The position numbers and the translations under genes are program-made. A stretch of DNA of 64,000 nt from Streptomyces sp. ISL-10. Its GTDB lineage: Bacteria > Actinomycetota > Actinomycetes > Streptomycetales > Streptomycetaceae. Positions within the stretch are counted from its first letter, which is position 1. Each line of letters opens with the position of its first letter. Under the pieces are notes generated by a model, which was not told where the DNA came from, made no database searches, and saw nothing but the letters and a program-made list of their open reading frames with translations. Below, one piece after another: positions 32,518 through 41,112 of this stretch. The stretch covers positions 1-64,000 of the forward strand of contig NZ_JAGGOJ010000018.1 in assembly GCF_018614575.1 (NCBI RefSeq). The letters are read 5' to 3'.

Positions 32518-32555
32518 ACGGGCGGGCGCCGCGTCAGTCCGCGCCGCCCGCCCGT
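32518..32555 (-). terminator. hppA terminator
   Basis: ACGGGCGGGCGCCGCG (32518-32533) and CGCGCCGCCCGCCCGT (32540-32555) form a 16-bp stem with one mismatch and a 6-nt loop, 14 bp beyond the hppA stop. Confidence 0.75.
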
Positions 32556-32569
32556 GCATTGAGCAACTA

Positions 32570-34978
32570 TCAGGAAACCACCGCCGGATCGGGCGACTTG
32601 GTGCTGCGTTCGGCCGCGCCCTCCTCGTCGTCGCCCACGGCGATGCCGCGCCTCTTGGAGATGTACACGGCACCCACGATGACCAGCATGGCGATCACGG
32701 CCACCACCGCGCGGACGCCGACGCTGGAGTCGTCCCCGTAGCTGAACTGGACGACCGCCGGCGCGATGAGCAGCGCCACCAGGTTCATCACCTTCAGCAG
32801 CGGGTTGATCGCCGGACCGGCCGTGTCCTTGAACGGGTCGCCGACCGTGTCACCGATCACCGTCGCGGCATGGGCCTCACTGCCCTTGCCGCCGTGGTGA
32901 CCGTCCTCGACGAGCTTCTTGGCGTTGTCCCAGGCGCCACCGGAGTTGGCGAGGAAGACGGCCATGAGCGTGCCGGTGCCGATCGCGCCGGCCAGGAACG
33001 CCCCGAGCGCGCCGACGCCGAGCGAGAAGCCGACCGCGATCGGCGTCATCACGGCGAGCAGACCCGGAGTCGCCAGCTCCCGGAGCGCATCCTTGGTGCA
33101 GATGTCCACGACGCGGCCGTATTCCGGCTTCTCCGAGTAGTCCATGATCCCCGGGTGCTCGCGGAACTGCCTCCGCACCTCGTAGACCACGGCGCCCGCC
33201 GAGCGGGACACCGCGTTGATCGCCAGTCCGGAGAAGAGGAAGACGACCGCGGCCCCCAGGATCAGACCCACCAGGTTGTTGGGCTGGGAGATGTCCATGA
33301 CCAGGTTCATCGGGGCACCGTCACCCAGCCTCTCGCCGACCTCCCTGGCCGCGGTCGAGATGGCGTCGCGGTAGGAGCCGAAGAGCGCGGCGGCGGCGAG
33401 CACGGCCGTGGCGATGGCGATGCCCTTGGTGATGGCCTTGGTCGTGTTGCCGACGGCGTCCAGATCGGTGAGGACCTGCGCGCCCGCGCCCCTGACGTCG
33501 CCGGACATCTCCGCGATGCCCTGGGCGTTGTCGGAGACCGGCCCGAAGGTGTCCATCGCGACGATGACGCCGACCGTGGTGAGCAGGCCGGTGCCGGCCA
33601 GCGCCACCGCGAACAGGGCGAGCATGATCGACGTACCGCCGAGCAGGAACGCCCCGTACACACCGAGGCCGATCAACAAGGCGGTGTAGACGGCCGATTC
33701 GAGGCCGATCGAGATGCCCGCCAGGACGACGGTGGCGGGGCCGGTGAGCGACGACTTGCCGATGTCCCGGACGGGACGCCGGGTGGTCTCGGTGAAGTAG
33801 CCCGTCAACTGCTGGATCAGGGCCGCCAGCACGATGCCGATGGCGACGGCGATGAGCGCGAGGACGCGCGGGTCGCCGTCGTGCGCCCGGACCGCGGCGT
33901 CGCCGACACCGTCCAACTCGGCGTACGAGGAGGGCAGGTACACGAACACCGCGACGGCCACCAGGACGATCGAGATCAGCGCGGAGATGAAGAACCCGCG
34001 GTTGATGGCGGTCATCCCGCTGCGGTCGGCGCGCCGCGGGGCGACCGCGAAGATGCCGATCATCGCGGTGACCACGCCGATCGCCGGGACAATCAGCGGG
34101 AAGGCGAGTCCGGCGTCACCGAAGGCCGCCGAGCCGAGGATGAGGGCCGCCACGAGCGTGACGGCGTACGACTCGAAGAGGTCGGCCGCCATGCCGGCGC
34201 AGTCGCCGACGTTGTCGCCCACGTTGTCGGCGATGGTCGCGGCGTTGCGCGGGTCGTCCTCGGGGATGCCCTGCTCGACCTTGCCGACGAGGTCGGCGCC
34301 GACATCGGCCGCCTTGGTGAAAATGCCACCGCCGACACGCATGAACATGGCGATCAGAGCGGCTCCCAGGCCGAAGCCCTCGAGCACCTTGGGCGCGTCG
34401 GCCGCGTAGACGAGCACGACGCAGGACGCGCCGAGCAGGCCGAGGCCGACCGTGAACATGCCGACCACGCCGCCCGTACGAAACGCGATCTTCATGGCCT
34501 TGTGCGCGACGGCCGTCAGATCCTTTTCCGGCTCTCCTTCCTTCGGGGTCGCTTCCCGTGCGGCCGCCGCCACCCGGACATTGGCGCGCACGGCGAGGCG
34601 CATGCCGATGTATCCGGTGGCCGCCGAGAAGATCGCGCCCACCAGGAAGAACACCGAGCGCCCTGCACGCTGCGACCAGTCGTCGGCCGGAAGAAGCATG
34701 AGCAGGAAGAACACCACCACGGCGAACACGCCGAGGGTGCGCAGCTGCCGCGCAAGATAGGCATTCGCGCCTTCCTGAACGGCTGCCGCGATCTTCTTCA
34801 TGGAATCGGTGCCCTCGCCGGCGGCGAGGACCTGGCGCACGAGCAGCTGGGCGACGGCCAGGGCCGCGAGTGCGACGGCTGCGATGACCACCACGATCAT
34901 CCGGTTTTCGTCCGTGAGTACCGCGGCTGCGTAAGAAGTGGGATGATCGGTCATTTGTGGGTTGAAGAGCCCCGCCAT
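32570..34978 (-). CDS. hppA: Membrane-bound proton-translocating pyrophosphatase
   Basis: 802 residues, about 16 TM segments, couples PPi hydrolysis to ion export across the membrane. The acidic catalytic motif is 'DNVGDNVGDCAGMAADLF', with the second pyrophosphate site in 'GGAWDNAKKLVEDG' and 'DTVGDPFKDTAGPAINPL'. The residue after 'GNTT' in 'DAVGNTTKAITKGIAIA' is Lys, which by family rules indicates K+-independent H+ pumping. ATG 34978 is chosen because GGAGG is 5 nt upstream; the 21 upstream in-frame residues are not needed. Isolated transcription unit with terminator at 32518-32555. Confidence 0.97.
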   Translation of the reverse strand: MAGLFNPQMTDHPTSYAAAVLTDENRMIVVVIAAVALAALAVAQLLVRQVLAAGEGTDSMKKIAAAVQEGANAYLARQLRTLGVFAVVVFFLLMLLPADDWSQRAGRSVFFLVGAIFSAATGYIGMRLAVRANVRVAAAAREATPKEGEPEKDLTAVAHKAMKIAFRTGGVVGMFTVGLGLLGASCVVLVYAADAPKVLEGFGLGAALIAMFMRVGGGIFTKAADVGADLVGKVEQGIPEDDPRNAATIADNVGDNVGDCAGMAADLFESYAVTLVAALILGSAAFGDAGLAFPLIVPAIGVVTAMIGIFAVAPRRADRSGMTAINRGFFISALISIVLVAVAVFVYLPSSYAELDGVGDAAVRAHDGDPRVLALIAVAIGIVLAALIQQLTGYFTETTRRPVRDIGKSSLTGPATVVLAGISIGLESAVYTALLIGLGVYGAFLLGGTSIMLALFAVALAGTGLLTTVGVIVAMDTFGPVSDNAQGIAEMSGDVRGAGAQVLTDLDAVGNTTKAITKGIAIATAVLAAAALFGSYRDAISTAAREVGERLGDGAPMNLVMDISQPNNLVGLILGAAVVFLFSGLAINAVSRSAGAVVYEVRRQFREHPGIMDYSEKPEYGRVVDICTKDALRELATPGLLAVMTPIAVGFSLGVGALGAFLAGAIGTGTLMAVFLANSGGAWDNAKKLVEDGHHGGKGSEAHAATVIGDTVGDPFKDTAGPAINPLLKVMNLVALLIAPAVVQFSYGDDSSVGVRAVVAVIAMLVIVGAVYISKRRGIAVGDDEEGAAERSTKSPDPAVVS

Positions 34979-35171
34979 TCGTCCTCCTTGACGTTCAGAG
35001 CCCAAGATGTGGACGGATTGTAGGTAGCGGAACCTGATCAAAACAGGGCGCGGTAAATGTAATTGACCTTCACTCGCTACTCAGCAAACGATCGCGTTCC
35101 GAAAAGGCCCCCGAAAGAAGTAACGGGACAAAGGCATTGACCGTTGATCGACGATCTAGAAATGTGAAAGA

Positions 35172-35196
35172 GGCCCTGCTCAGCAGGGCCTTTTCA
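35172..35196 (+). terminator. Terminator hairpin with T-run, possible end of a small RNA
   Basis: GGCCCTGCTC folds on AGCAGGGCC and is followed by TTTT on the plus strand. No plus-strand gene lies upstream within the gap, so it either ends an unannotated short RNA started near 35050-35130 or acts on the leftward leader RNA of hppA. Confidence 0.45.
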
Positions 35197-35559
35197 TATG
35201 AGATTGACCGGAGAACCAAAAGATCGATCATCTGGACGGTCGTCAAGCCCGCGCACCGGGCCGGCCGCCGCATCTGTCCGGTCCACCACGGCGCTCGCCG
35301 GCCGCCCGGCTGGTTCGTCGTTTTTGGCCGGCCCGCGCTGGGCCGATCGGGTCACGACGGGGCTCGGGTCCGAGAGTCCGGCGCCGGGGCGGCGTGGCAG
35401 GGCAGCGCGCCCGGACGGGCTGACGGGTCGGTCAGCAGACCGGGACGGGTGCCGGGCCGACGGCGGTGTATGCCCGGACGGAGGCGAGAAGGGGCCGGAC
35501 CGGGGCGGGTGCCCCGGACAAGGCCGGGCAGACCGGCCTGGAGCGGCTGTCAGACCCGG

Positions 35560-35604
35560 ATGGGGTGGGCCAGCATGGGGTGGGCGAGCATGGGGTGGGC
35601 GAGC
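35560..35604. repeat. Three 15-bp tandem repeats in the 3' flank of the anti-sigma gene
   Basis: ATGGGGTGGGCCAGC (35560-35574), then ATGGGGTGGGCGAGC at 35575-35589 and 35590-35604. It starts 43 bp beyond the stop of the leftward gene at 35647. Confidence 0.8.
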
Positions 35605-35646
35605 CCGGACAGGCGGGCTCCCACGTCGCGGGCCGGGCCCGACAGG

Positions 35647-36099
35647 TCAGGGCGCCGCTCGGTCAGGGGCCGCCGCGGGGGGCGCCGCGGGCCAGCTCAT
35701 CCGGATCACGCCGCCACCCTCGGACGACGAGACCTCCATGTCGTCGACGAGGCCGCTGATCACCGCGAGGCCCATCTCGTCCTCCTCCTCGGCGTCGGCC
35801 GCCTCCCCATCCGTGGCGCGCCCGCCCGCGGCCGCACCGCCGCCCGAGCCGGGGACCTCGTCACCGACCTCGATTGAGAAGGTCTTCTCCTCCTCGGACA
35901 GCAGGACCCTCACGGGCGCCGTGAGGCCATGGCTGCGGTGCAGCCCGACCGCGCGGCTGCAGGCCTCGCCGACGGCGAGGCGGACCTCGTCCAGCACCGC
36001 CTCGTCGACCCCGGCCCTGCGCGCCACGGCAGCGGCGACGAGCCGGGCCGTCCTGACGTGCTCGGGCTGGGCGCTGAAGCGGAGCTCAACGGTGGCCAT
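35647..36099 (-). CDS. Anti-sigma factor-like ATPase-fold protein, BldG partner (SCO3548-like)
   Basis: 150 residues with an RsbW/SpoIIAB-type HATPase fold: N-terminal 'MATVELRFSAQPEHVRTARLVAAAVARRAG', N-box region 'DEVRLAVGEACSRAVGLH' and G-box region 'DEMGLAVISGLVDDMEV'. The N-box Asn that holds Mg-ATP in active kinases appears as Arg in 'GEACSRAV', and an acidic/Gly insert (about residues 80-107) splits the domain, so kinase activity is doubtful. In S. coelicolor the orthologue is cotranscribed with bldG and binds BldG. Gap to bldG is 93 bp, same strand. Confidence 0.88.
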   Translation of the reverse strand: MATVELRFSAQPEHVRTARLVAAAVARRAGVDEAVLDEVRLAVGEACSRAVGLHRSHGLTAPVRVLLSEEEKTFSIEVGDEVPGSGGGAAAGGRATDGEAADAEEEDEMGLAVISGLVDDMEVSSSEGGGVIRMSWPAAPPAAAPDRAAP

Positions 36100-36192
36100 G
36101 CAGATCCCCCTCGGACGTACGAGCGTGACTCTCAGGGGCCCGGGCTGGATGCCCGGTGCCCCTCACTGCTTCCGGCAGTCTCCGGCCGACCG

Positions 36193-36546
36193 TCAGTCGG
36201 TCGCCGCGACGGCTTCGTCGACCGAGGTGTGGATAGGGAACACCTTGGTCAGACCCGTGATCCGGAAGATCTTGAGAATGCGCTCCTGGTTGCAGACCAG
36301 GCGCAGCGAGCCCTCGTGAGCGCGCACGCGCTTCAGGCCGCCGACGAGCACGCCGAGGCCGGTGGAGTCGAGAAAATCCACGCCCTCCATGTCGACAACC
36401 AGGTGGTAGCTGCCGTCGTTCACCAACTCGACCAACTGCTCGCGCAGCTTGGGCGCGGTATACACATCAATCTCGCCACCGACCTCGACGACCGTACGGT
36501 CGCCACCAGGGCCGGACACATTGCGAGTCGACAGGGACAGGTCCAC
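36193..36546 (-). CDS. bldG: BldG, STAS-domain anti-sigma factor antagonist
   Basis: 117 residues, single STAS domain. The phosphorylation motif 'GVDFLDSTGLGVLVGGL' places the target Ser at residue 61, versus Ser57 in the S. coelicolor protein as I recall; the offset equals a 4-residue 'SGPG' insertion near residue 11. BldG integrates several anti-sigma factors and is needed for aerial mycelium and antibiotic production. GTG start at 36546 with GGAGG only 4 nt upstream. Divergent from the helicase gene across 80 bp. Confidence 0.98.
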   Translation of the reverse strand: MDLSLSTRNVSGPGGDRTVVEVGGEIDVYTAPKLREQLVELVNDGSYHLVVDMEGVDFLDSTGLGVLVGGLKRVRAHEGSLRLVCNQERILKIFRITGLTKVFPIHTSVDEAVAATD

Positions 36547-36626
36547 GGATCCTCCAGCACCTTGCTATCGAGCGGCCGCCCCCTCAGGTCTCCCCGACGG
36601 AGGCCGGAGGACGGTCGCCAGCCGCG

Positions 36627-39155
36627 ATGGCATTCAATCACTTACCAGCAGCCATGCACGACGCCTTGGGACCATTGTCCGTCTCGCCAGTGACACACTC
36701 GGTGCCGATGGCCAAGAATCACCGTCCCAGACGACCTCCCGAGAGCGGGGAAACCCGCCCCTCCCCCGGTGCGGTCCTCGACCGGCTCGCCACGGGGGCG
36801 AACCGGGCTGCGCGCATCACTCATACGGAGCACTTGCCCCCGCGACCGGGCAGGCATGCAGTCTGGCCCGACCGCATCCGCAGGGAAGTGATCGACGCGG
36901 TGCAGGAGGCGGGCATCGACCACCCGTGGGCCCACCAGGCGGCCGCCGCCGAGCACGCGCTGGACGGCGAATCCGTGGTCATCGCGACGGGCACCGCCTC
37001 GGGCAAGTCGCTGGCCTACCTCGCCCCCGTCCTCAGCACCCTCCTCGACGGTGCCGAGGCCCCGAACGGCCGGGGCACCACCGCCCTGTACCTGGCCCCC
37101 ACCAAGGCCCTCGCCGCCGATCAGCTCCGCGCCGTCAAAGAGCTCGCCGCGCCCCTGGGCAACCGCATCCGGCCGGCCGTCTACGACGGGGACACGCCCG
37201 TCGAAGAACGCGAGTGGGTGAGGCAGTACGCCACCTACGTGCTCAGCAACCCCGACATGCTGCACCGCGGGATACTCCCGTCCCACGCACGCTGGTCCTC
37301 CTTCCTGCGCTCCCTGCGCTACGTCGTGATCGACGAGTGCCACACCTACCGGGGCGTCTTCGGCTCCCACGTCGCCCAGGTGCTGCGCCGCCTCCGCCGC
37401 CTGTGTGCCCGCTACGGCGCGAACCCCGTTTTCCTCCTGGCCTCCGCCACCGCCGCGGCCCCTGCCGTGGCCGCAGGCCGCCTCACCGGCCTGCCCGTGA
37501 AGGAGGTCGCCGACGACGCCTCACCCCGCGGCGAGCTCGTCTTCGCCCTCTGGGAGCCGCCGCTCACCGAGCTCCACGGCGAGAGGGGCGCCCCGGTGCG
37601 CCGCACCGCGACCGCCGAGACCGCCGACCTCCTGACCGATCTGACCGTGCAGGGTGTGCGCAGCGTCGCCTTCGTACGATCCCGCCGCGGGGCCGAGCTG
37701 ATCTCCTTGATCACCAAGGAGCGCCTCGCCGAGGTGGACCGCTCGCTGCCGCGGCGCGTCGCCGCCTATCGCGGCGGGTACCTCCCCGAGGAACGCCGCG
37801 CCCTGGAACGCGCCCTGCACTCCGGTGAACTCCTCGGCCTCGCCGCCACCACCGCCCTCGAACTCGGCGTCGACGTTTCCGGACTCGACGCGGTCGTGAT
37901 CGCCGGTTACCCGGGGACCCGCGCATCCCTGTGGCAGCAGGCCGGCCGGGCGGGACGCTCCGGCCAGGGCGCCCTCGCCGTCCTCGTCGCCCGCGACGAC
38001 CCGCTGGACACCTACCTCGTCCATCACCCCGAGGCGCTGTTCCGACGGCCGGTGGAGTCCACCGTCCTGGACCCCGACAACCCGTACGTCCTCGCGCCCC
38101 ACCTGTGCGCGGCCGCTGCCGAACTCCCGCTCACCGAAGCCGATCTGGAACTCTTCGGTCCCGCCTGCGCGGACCTGATGCCCCAGCTGGAGAGCGCCAG
38201 GCTCCTGCGTCGCCGGGCCTCCGGCTGGCACTGGACACGGCGCGAGCGGGCCTGCGATCTCACCGACATCCGGGGCGGAGGCGGACGGCCCGTCCAGATC
38301 GTCGAGGCTGCCAGCGGCCGCCTGCTCGGCACGGTCGACGAGGCCGCCGCCCACACGGCCGTCCACGACGGTGCCGTCCATCTGCACCAGGGCCGCACCT
38401 ACTTGGTCAAGCAGCTCGACCTGGAGGACTCCGTCGCCCTGGTCGAGGAGGCCAACCCGCCGTACTCGACCACCGCACGCGACACCACCGCCATCTCCGT
38501 CCTCGACACCGACATCGACGTCCCCTGGGGCGACGGGCGCCTGTGCTACGGCTCCGTCGAAGTCACCAACCAGGTCGTCTCCTTCCTCCGCCGCAGGGTC
38601 GTCACCGGAGAGGTGCTCGGCGAGTCGAAACTCGACCTCCCGCCGCGCACCCTGCGCACCCGGGCTGTGTGGTGGACGGTCACGGAGGACCAGCTCGAGG
38701 CCGCACGGGTCGGACCGGAACAGCTCGGCGGAGCCCTCCACGCCGCCGAGCACGCCTCGATCGGCATGCTGCCGCTGTTCGCCACTTGCGATCGCTGGGA
38801 CATCGGCGGCGTGTCCGTCCCGCTCCATCCCGACACGCTGCTCCCGACAGTCTTCGTGTACGACGGGCACCCCGGCGGCGCGGGCTTCGCCGAGCGCGCC
38901 TTTCACACGGCCCGTGATTGGCTGACCGCAACCCGTGAGGCCATCGCGTCCTGCGAGTGCGAGGCGGGCTGTCCCTCGTGCATTCAGTCGCCCAAGTGCG
39001 GCAACGGCAACGACCCGCTGCACAAGCGCGGCGCGGTCCGTCTGCTCACGGAACTGCTCCGGAACGCCCCTGCCCAAGTGCCGGAGGAGCAGGAGCCCTC
39101 GGCCGCAGCTGCGGAGGGGCCTGAGCCGGGTCGGGCGGCCCCGCCCTCGACCTGA
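36627..39155 (+). CDS. DEAD/DEAH-box helicase with C-terminal DUF1998/zinc domain (MrfA/YprA-like)
   Basis: 842 residues. SF2 core: 'ATGTASGKSLAYLAPV' (motif I) near residue 110, 'APTKALAADQ', 'VVIDECHTYRG' (DEcH), 'LLASATAAAP' (III) and 'QQAGRAGRSGQGALAV' (VI). The C-terminal domain ends in a four-Cys site, 'SCECEAGCPSCIQSPKCGNGN', as in MrfA and Hrq1-like helicases implicated in repair of mitomycin-type lesions. Its last 110 bp overlap the convergent TadE-like gene. ATG 36627 fits the start I remember for this family; ATG 36708 is an internal alternative. The Mycobacterium orthologue (Rv3649) also sits beside the tad locus. Confidence 0.93.
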   Translation: MAFNHLPAAMHDALGPLSVSPVTHSVPMAKNHRPRRPPESGETRPSPGAVLDRLATGANRAARITHTEHLPPRPGRHAVWPDRIRREVIDAVQEAGIDHPWAHQAAAAEHALDGESVVIATGTASGKSLAYLAPVLSTLLDGAEAPNGRGTTALYLAPTKALAADQLRAVKELAAPLGNRIRPAVYDGDTPVEEREWVRQYATYVLSNPDMLHRGILPSHARWSSFLRSLRYVVIDECHTYRGVFGSHVAQVLRRLRRLCARYGANPVFLLASATAAAPAVAAGRLTGLPVKEVADDASPRGELVFALWEPPLTELHGERGAPVRRTATAETADLLTDLTVQGVRSVAFVRSRRGAELISLITKERLAEVDRSLPRRVAAYRGGYLPEERRALERALHSGELLGLAATTALELGVDVSGLDAVVIAGYPGTRASLWQQAGRAGRSGQGALAVLVARDDPLDTYLVHHPEALFRRPVESTVLDPDNPYVLAPHLCAAAAELPLTEADLELFGPACADLMPQLESARLLRRRASGWHWTRRERACDLTDIRGGGGRPVQIVEAASGRLLGTVDEAAAHTAVHDGAVHLHQGRTYLVKQLDLEDSVALVEEANPPYSTTARDTTAISVLDTDIDVPWGDGRLCYGSVEVTNQVVSFLRRRVVTGEVLGESKLDLPPRTLRTRAVWWTVTEDQLEAARVGPEQLGGALHAAEHASIGMLPLFATCDRWDIGGVSVPLHPDTLLPTVFVYDGHPGGAGFAERAFHTARDWLTATREAIASCECEAGCPSCIQSPKCGNGNDPLHKRGAVRLLTELLRNAPAQVPEEQEPSAAAAEGPEPGRAAPPST

Positions 39156-39456
39156 CCTGGGGCGCGTACGGTCCGAAGCGGGAGCGGGCGATCACATCGG
39201 CGATCTCGCCCGTCACCACGCAGCGGGCGATCTCCGCAGCCTGCGCCCGGGCCACCTCGGCAGCCTTGGCGCATGCCTCGTCCCGGCCGCTCAGGGCATG
39301 GTCGGCCGCCGCGAGGGCCGCCAAATCGGCAGCCGCCCCCGCGCGATGACGTGCCACGACCGCCTGGCCCATCGCCAGCACGATCGCGAAGACCACGCAC
39401 AGCACCGTGGTGGCGGAGGCCACCCAGACGGTGGCCGATCCCTGGTCCCGGTTCAT
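39046..39456 (-). CDS. TadE-like pilus-assembly protein (Rv3654c type)
   Basis: 136 residues. N-terminal class-III-pilin-like segment 'NRDQGSATVWVASATTVLCVVFAIVLAMGQAVVARHRAGAAADLAALAAADHAL' with one TM helix, then an Ala-rich soluble domain with two Cys ('DEACAKAAEVARAQAAEIARCVV') and a Pro-rich tail. The start ATG (39454-39456) overlaps the TadE stop as ATGA, indicating translational coupling. Its last 110 bp overlap the 3' end of the convergent helicase gene. Last gene of the tad operon; probably a minor pseudopilin. Confidence 0.85.
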   Translation of the reverse strand: MNRDQGSATVWVASATTVLCVVFAIVLAMGQAVVARHRAGAAADLAALAAADHALSGRDEACAKAAEVARAQAAEIARCVVTGEIADVIARSRFGPYAPQVRSRAGPPDPAQAPPQLRPRAPAPPALGQGRSGAVP

Positions 39457-39989
39457 GGCGCCACCGCCAGGGCGGCGGGCACGGCGACTGTCGTGCGAGC
39501 CGAGGCCCGCACGACACTCATCTCGGCCCCGCCGGACTGGGCGGCTGCCGCGCCCCCGAACACGGCATCTTCCGGGCCACCGGCACGCTCGGCCGAGGCC
39601 GCCTCCGCGCCCGCGCCCACCGTGCCCTCGGCCAGGGCCGCCGCCTCCGCGCTCAAGGTGAGCCCCAGCCCACCTGGGCCGGGGGCATCCGCTTCCACCC
39701 GTACCCGCCACAGGTCGCCTGCCCTGGCCAGAGTCACCCGCGCTCCGAACGGCGCCGCGGAGCGTGCGGCGGCGACCGCCGCCGCACGCGGTTCGGACCT
39801 GGCCGCCGCCCGAGCTCCGGCCCGTGCCGCGTCCACGCACTGGATCTGCGCGGACGCGGCCATCAACGCCCAGACGAGGGCCATGGCGAACACCACCAGA
39901 GCGGGAACCGCCACGGCCGCCTCCGCGGTCACCGACCCCTGGTCGCTGCCCCCGGCCGTGCTCTCTCCTCTCCCCTCAGAAGTGGGCAT
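39453..39989 (-). CDS. TadE-family minor pilin
   Basis: 178 residues. After a short polar leader, 'DQGSVTAEAAVAVPALVVFAMALVWALMAASAQIQCVDAARAGARAAAR' is the TadE signature: a Glu inside the hydrophobic N-terminal helix followed by an amphipathic helix. The remainder is Ala/Gly-rich with an 'ARVTLARAGDLWRVRVEADAPGPGG' strand region. ATG at 39989 overlaps the end of the pilin gene by 14 bp, and its own stop overlaps the next start. Probably sits at the base or tip of the Flp pilus. Confidence 0.9.
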   Translation of the reverse strand: MPTSEGRGESTAGGSDQGSVTAEAAVAVPALVVFAMALVWALMAASAQIQCVDAARAGARAAARSEPRAAAVAAARSAAPFGARVTLARAGDLWRVRVEADAPGPGGLGLTLSAEAAALAEGTVGAGAEAASAERAGGPEDAVFGGAAAAQSGGAEMSVVRASARTTVAVPAALAVAP

Positions 39990-40245
39990 CGAGGGCCTTG
40001 CCGATCAGCTCCTGGAGTCCCTTCGACACGGCGTCGCTCGTGACGACCTTGTACAGAACGGCCGCGAAGCCGCAGGCGGCGATCGTCCCCACCGCGTACT
40101 CGGACGTCGTCATGCCCTTGTCCGTGCGCAGCGCGACTGCCAGGCCGCGCAGTCGGCCGAGCCGGCCTCCGTGCGGTCGATGCCCGTCCGACCGGTGTAC
40201 GTCCGACCGGTGTCCGCTCAGTCGGTGCCACAACGTGTTCCACAT
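39976..40245 (-). CDS. Flp-type pilin (DUF4244)
   Basis: 89 residues. The leader is basic and long ('LSGHRSDVHRSDGHRPHGGRLGRLRGLAVALRTDKG'). A prepilin cleavage site G|MTTSEY is followed by the hydrophobic helix 'AVGTIAACGFAAVLYKVV'. The mature protein therefore has Glu5-Tyr6, the Flp pilin signature, and is only about 45 residues. The prepilin peptidase is not encoded nearby. Most abundant structural subunit of the predicted pilus. The 75-bp gap to tadC is the only real gap in the operon and may hold a separate promoter. Confidence 0.92.
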   Translation of the reverse strand: MWNTLWHRLSGHRSDVHRSDGHRPHGGRLGRLRGLAVALRTDKGMTTSEYAVGTIAACGFAAVLYKVVTSDAVSKGLQELIGKALDAHF

Positions 40246-40320
40246 GGGTCAACCCCCAGTTGTCGTAGTGCGTTTACGCAGTTGAGAAAGCAGCGAGAAA
40301 TCAGAGAGAAGGAGGCGCGG

Positions 40321-41112
40321 TCAGTCGGCGGCCAGCAGTCCGCTCGCCAGTCCGATCACCACCGGTGCCACGCCGACCGCGAGAAAGGCGGGCAGGAAGC
40401 ACAGGCCCACGGGTGCCGTGATCAGCACCTGTGCCTTCCGCCCGCGTGCCGCCACCGCTCGGGCACGATCCGCCCGAAGCCTCTCGGCCAGCCGTGCCAC
40501 CTGCTCCGCCGCCGGTGCGCCCGTCAGGTCGGCGCGTTCCAGGCAGCGGGCCAGTGGTCCGGCACCCGGAATCCCGCCGAACCAACCCCATGCGTGGGCC
40601 GGTTCGCCGCCGAGCCGCAGCTCGGCCCCGGCTCTGGCGAGCCGTTCGCCGAGATGCCCGCCCAGCGACTCGCCCACGGCTTCCGCCGCCTCACGCGGCC
40701 CCGCGCCGGCCGAGATGCACGCGGCCAGAAGATCAGCGGCGAGCGGGAGTTGACGCGCTGCTTCGTGCCCGTCCCCGGCGTCCCCTGGAGCGGCCGCCGC
40801 CGCGAGGCGCCCCCGGCGTCGGAGCCAGTGCCGTACACCGGCCCCCGACACGATCCCCGCGATGCCGCCGGCCACTCCGCCGATCAGGACGTAGCAGAGG
40901 GCCGCGGCACCGAACGGTGCCGCCCATTGCTTTGCCCTGCCCGCCAACTCTGCTTTGCTGCGGCGCTGTTCGCGCTCCACCGACAGCAGCGCCTCGATAC
41001 GGGTGCGCACCGCCCTGCCACGGCGGTGCGCCGCGATCACCGAGCCCACGCACGTCACCGCCGCGAGACCGGCCAGCACCGCCCCCAGCCTGTGGACGAA
41101 CTCCGGGCTCAT
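40321..41112 (-). CDS. tadC: TadC, type II secretion F-domain membrane protein
   Basis: 263 residues with about four TM segments and a cytoplasmic GspF domain ('ADLLAACISAGAGPREAAEAVGESLGGHLGERLARAGAELRLGG'). Partner of TadB in the inner-membrane platform that the TadA motor drives. The start ATG overlaps the tadB stop as ATGA (41109-41112). Size agrees with actinobacterial TadC, which is shorter than the proteobacterial form. Confidence 0.9.
   Translation of the reverse strand: MSPEFVHRLGAVLAGLAAVTCVGSVIAAHRRGRAVRTRIEALLSVEREQRRSKAELAGRAKQWAAPFGAAALCYVLIGGVAGGIAGIVSGAGVRHWLRRRGRLAAAAAPGDAGDGHEAARQLPLAADLLAACISAGAGPREAAEAVGESLGGHLGERLARAGAELRLGGEPAHAWGWFGGIPGAGPLARCLERADLTGAPAAEQVARLAERLRADRARAVAARGRKAQVLITAPVGLCFLPAFLAVGVAPVVIGLASGLLAAD

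Larger units (their letters stand above)
34979..35646. other. hppA upstream region and 3' flank of the anti-sigma gene
   Basis: 668 bp. The part nearest hppA (34979-35250) is AT-richer and holds a TACAAT (minus strand, about 35017-35022) that could be the hppA -10. A terminator-like hairpin is at 35172-35196. The remainder, 35200-35640, is low-complexity GC sequence without a convincing gene and includes the 15-bp tandem repeats at 35560-35604. Confidence 0.45.

Noticed and set aside
32870..35023. 717-residue plus-strand frame opposite hppA
   Set aside because: Asp/His/Arg-rich mirror of the pyrophosphatase with no family features.
35198..36319. Plus-strand frame across the gap and the anti-sigma gene, containing MGWAS repeats
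   Set aside because: Repeats come from the 15-bp tandem array; the remainder is antisense to a conserved gene.
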